Source: Thioalkalivibrio thiocyanodenitrificans ARhD 1 (lineage in GTDB: Bacteria; Pseudomonadota; Gammaproteobacteria; Ectothiorhodospirales; Ectothiorhodospiraceae). Taken from it: 64,000 bases of DNA. Positions 63,783 to 64,000 of this stretch are shown piece by piece (the first letter of the stretch is position 1; each line of letters opens with the position of its first letter). The DNA lies in the NCBI RefSeq assembly GCF_000378965.1, contig NZ_KB900536.1:631583-695582 (forward strand), read 5' to 3'. Below the pieces are notes generated by a model. It ran no database searches, was not told the DNA's origin, and saw nothing but the letters and a program-made list of their open reading frames with translations. Both the position numbers and the translations under genes were made by a program.

Positions 63783-64000
63783 GGTCTCCGTGCGGGGCGG
63801 TTGTGAGCAGGCGTCATGTCCACTTCCCTGAAATCGGGATCAGGCGATCGAACGCAAGGGAGATGATCGGGTCAACAACCCTCTCGGCCCCGGCGCATGG
63901 CTTCTCGTTTCCTGCCGTTCGCTTTCAGGCCTCCCGTAACGAATGCCTGAAGGGCCGGCAGCGCCCCCATGGTACAGCATCCACCGGCGCACCCCTTCCC

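Overview
The window is high-GC chromosomal DNA (by eye about two-thirds G+C) from a free-living gammaproteobacterium. Conserved gammaproteobacterial gene orders support this: smc-zipA-ligA, yciI-yciB, Sua5/YciO - M50 protease - trpS - scpA - scpB - rluB, aat next to trxB, and ftsK-lolA-rarA. The hopanoid genes hpnC/hpnD, a short QueF, a DUF945 protein and a TVP38-rhodanese fusion would fit a sulfur-metabolising lineage such as Ectothiorhodospiraceae/Chromatiales; that placement is inference. Genes are dense, on both strands and mostly housekeeping.

Layout. 1-7 kb: hopanoid squalene synthesis (hpnD partial, hpnC), two small unknown proteins, rmuC, gph-ubiG, and an amidohydrolase of the MtaD type. 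7-14.6 kb: a three-PAS GGDEF-EAL signalling protein, an AEC permease, CysZ, an alpha/beta hydrolase, a FGGY sugar kinase and queF. 14.7-21.9 kb: smc, zipA, ligA and a DUF938 methyltransferase. 22-33 kb: a lipoprotein parvulin, yciI-yciB, the YciO-to-rluB block, a HhH-GPD glycosylase and aat. 33-43 kb: a GNAT-like protein, trxB, ald, ftsK, lolA, rarA, clsA. 43-47 kb: a sulfur/redox cluster with an ArsR-rhodanese fusion, a membrane hydroxylase, a TVP38-rhodanese fusion and two overlapping TIGR04283/TIGR04282 genes. 47-55 kb: glutamate dehydrogenase, MFS carrier, dusA, phrB and a DUF255 thioredoxin-domain protein. 55.3-59.9 kb is the one clearly accessory stretch: a REP array, a VOC-GNAT-reductase operon broken by an IS481-type insertion, a gene with a SeqA-N-like start, and decayed fragments including an IS3 remnant. 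60-64 kb returns to chromosomal genes: DUF302, a DUF4412-like protein, a small conserved protein and an APH/P-loop kinase fusion.

The most unusual feature is in the gaps between genes. At least ten loci carry arrays of 7-bp words. At seven of them the words form two facing arms around a loop. The words differ between loci (GTTCAAA/G, GTTGTCA/C, GTGAGGC/G, GAAGTGG/GAATTGG, GATGAAG), yet both arms of a locus use the same word family. Several arrays run to within a few bases of a start codon and leave no Shine-Dalgarno sequence. The gaps also hold GTAG-type REP palindromes, E. coli-like REPs and a nested palindrome. No CRISPR array, tRNA, rRNA or prophage was seen.
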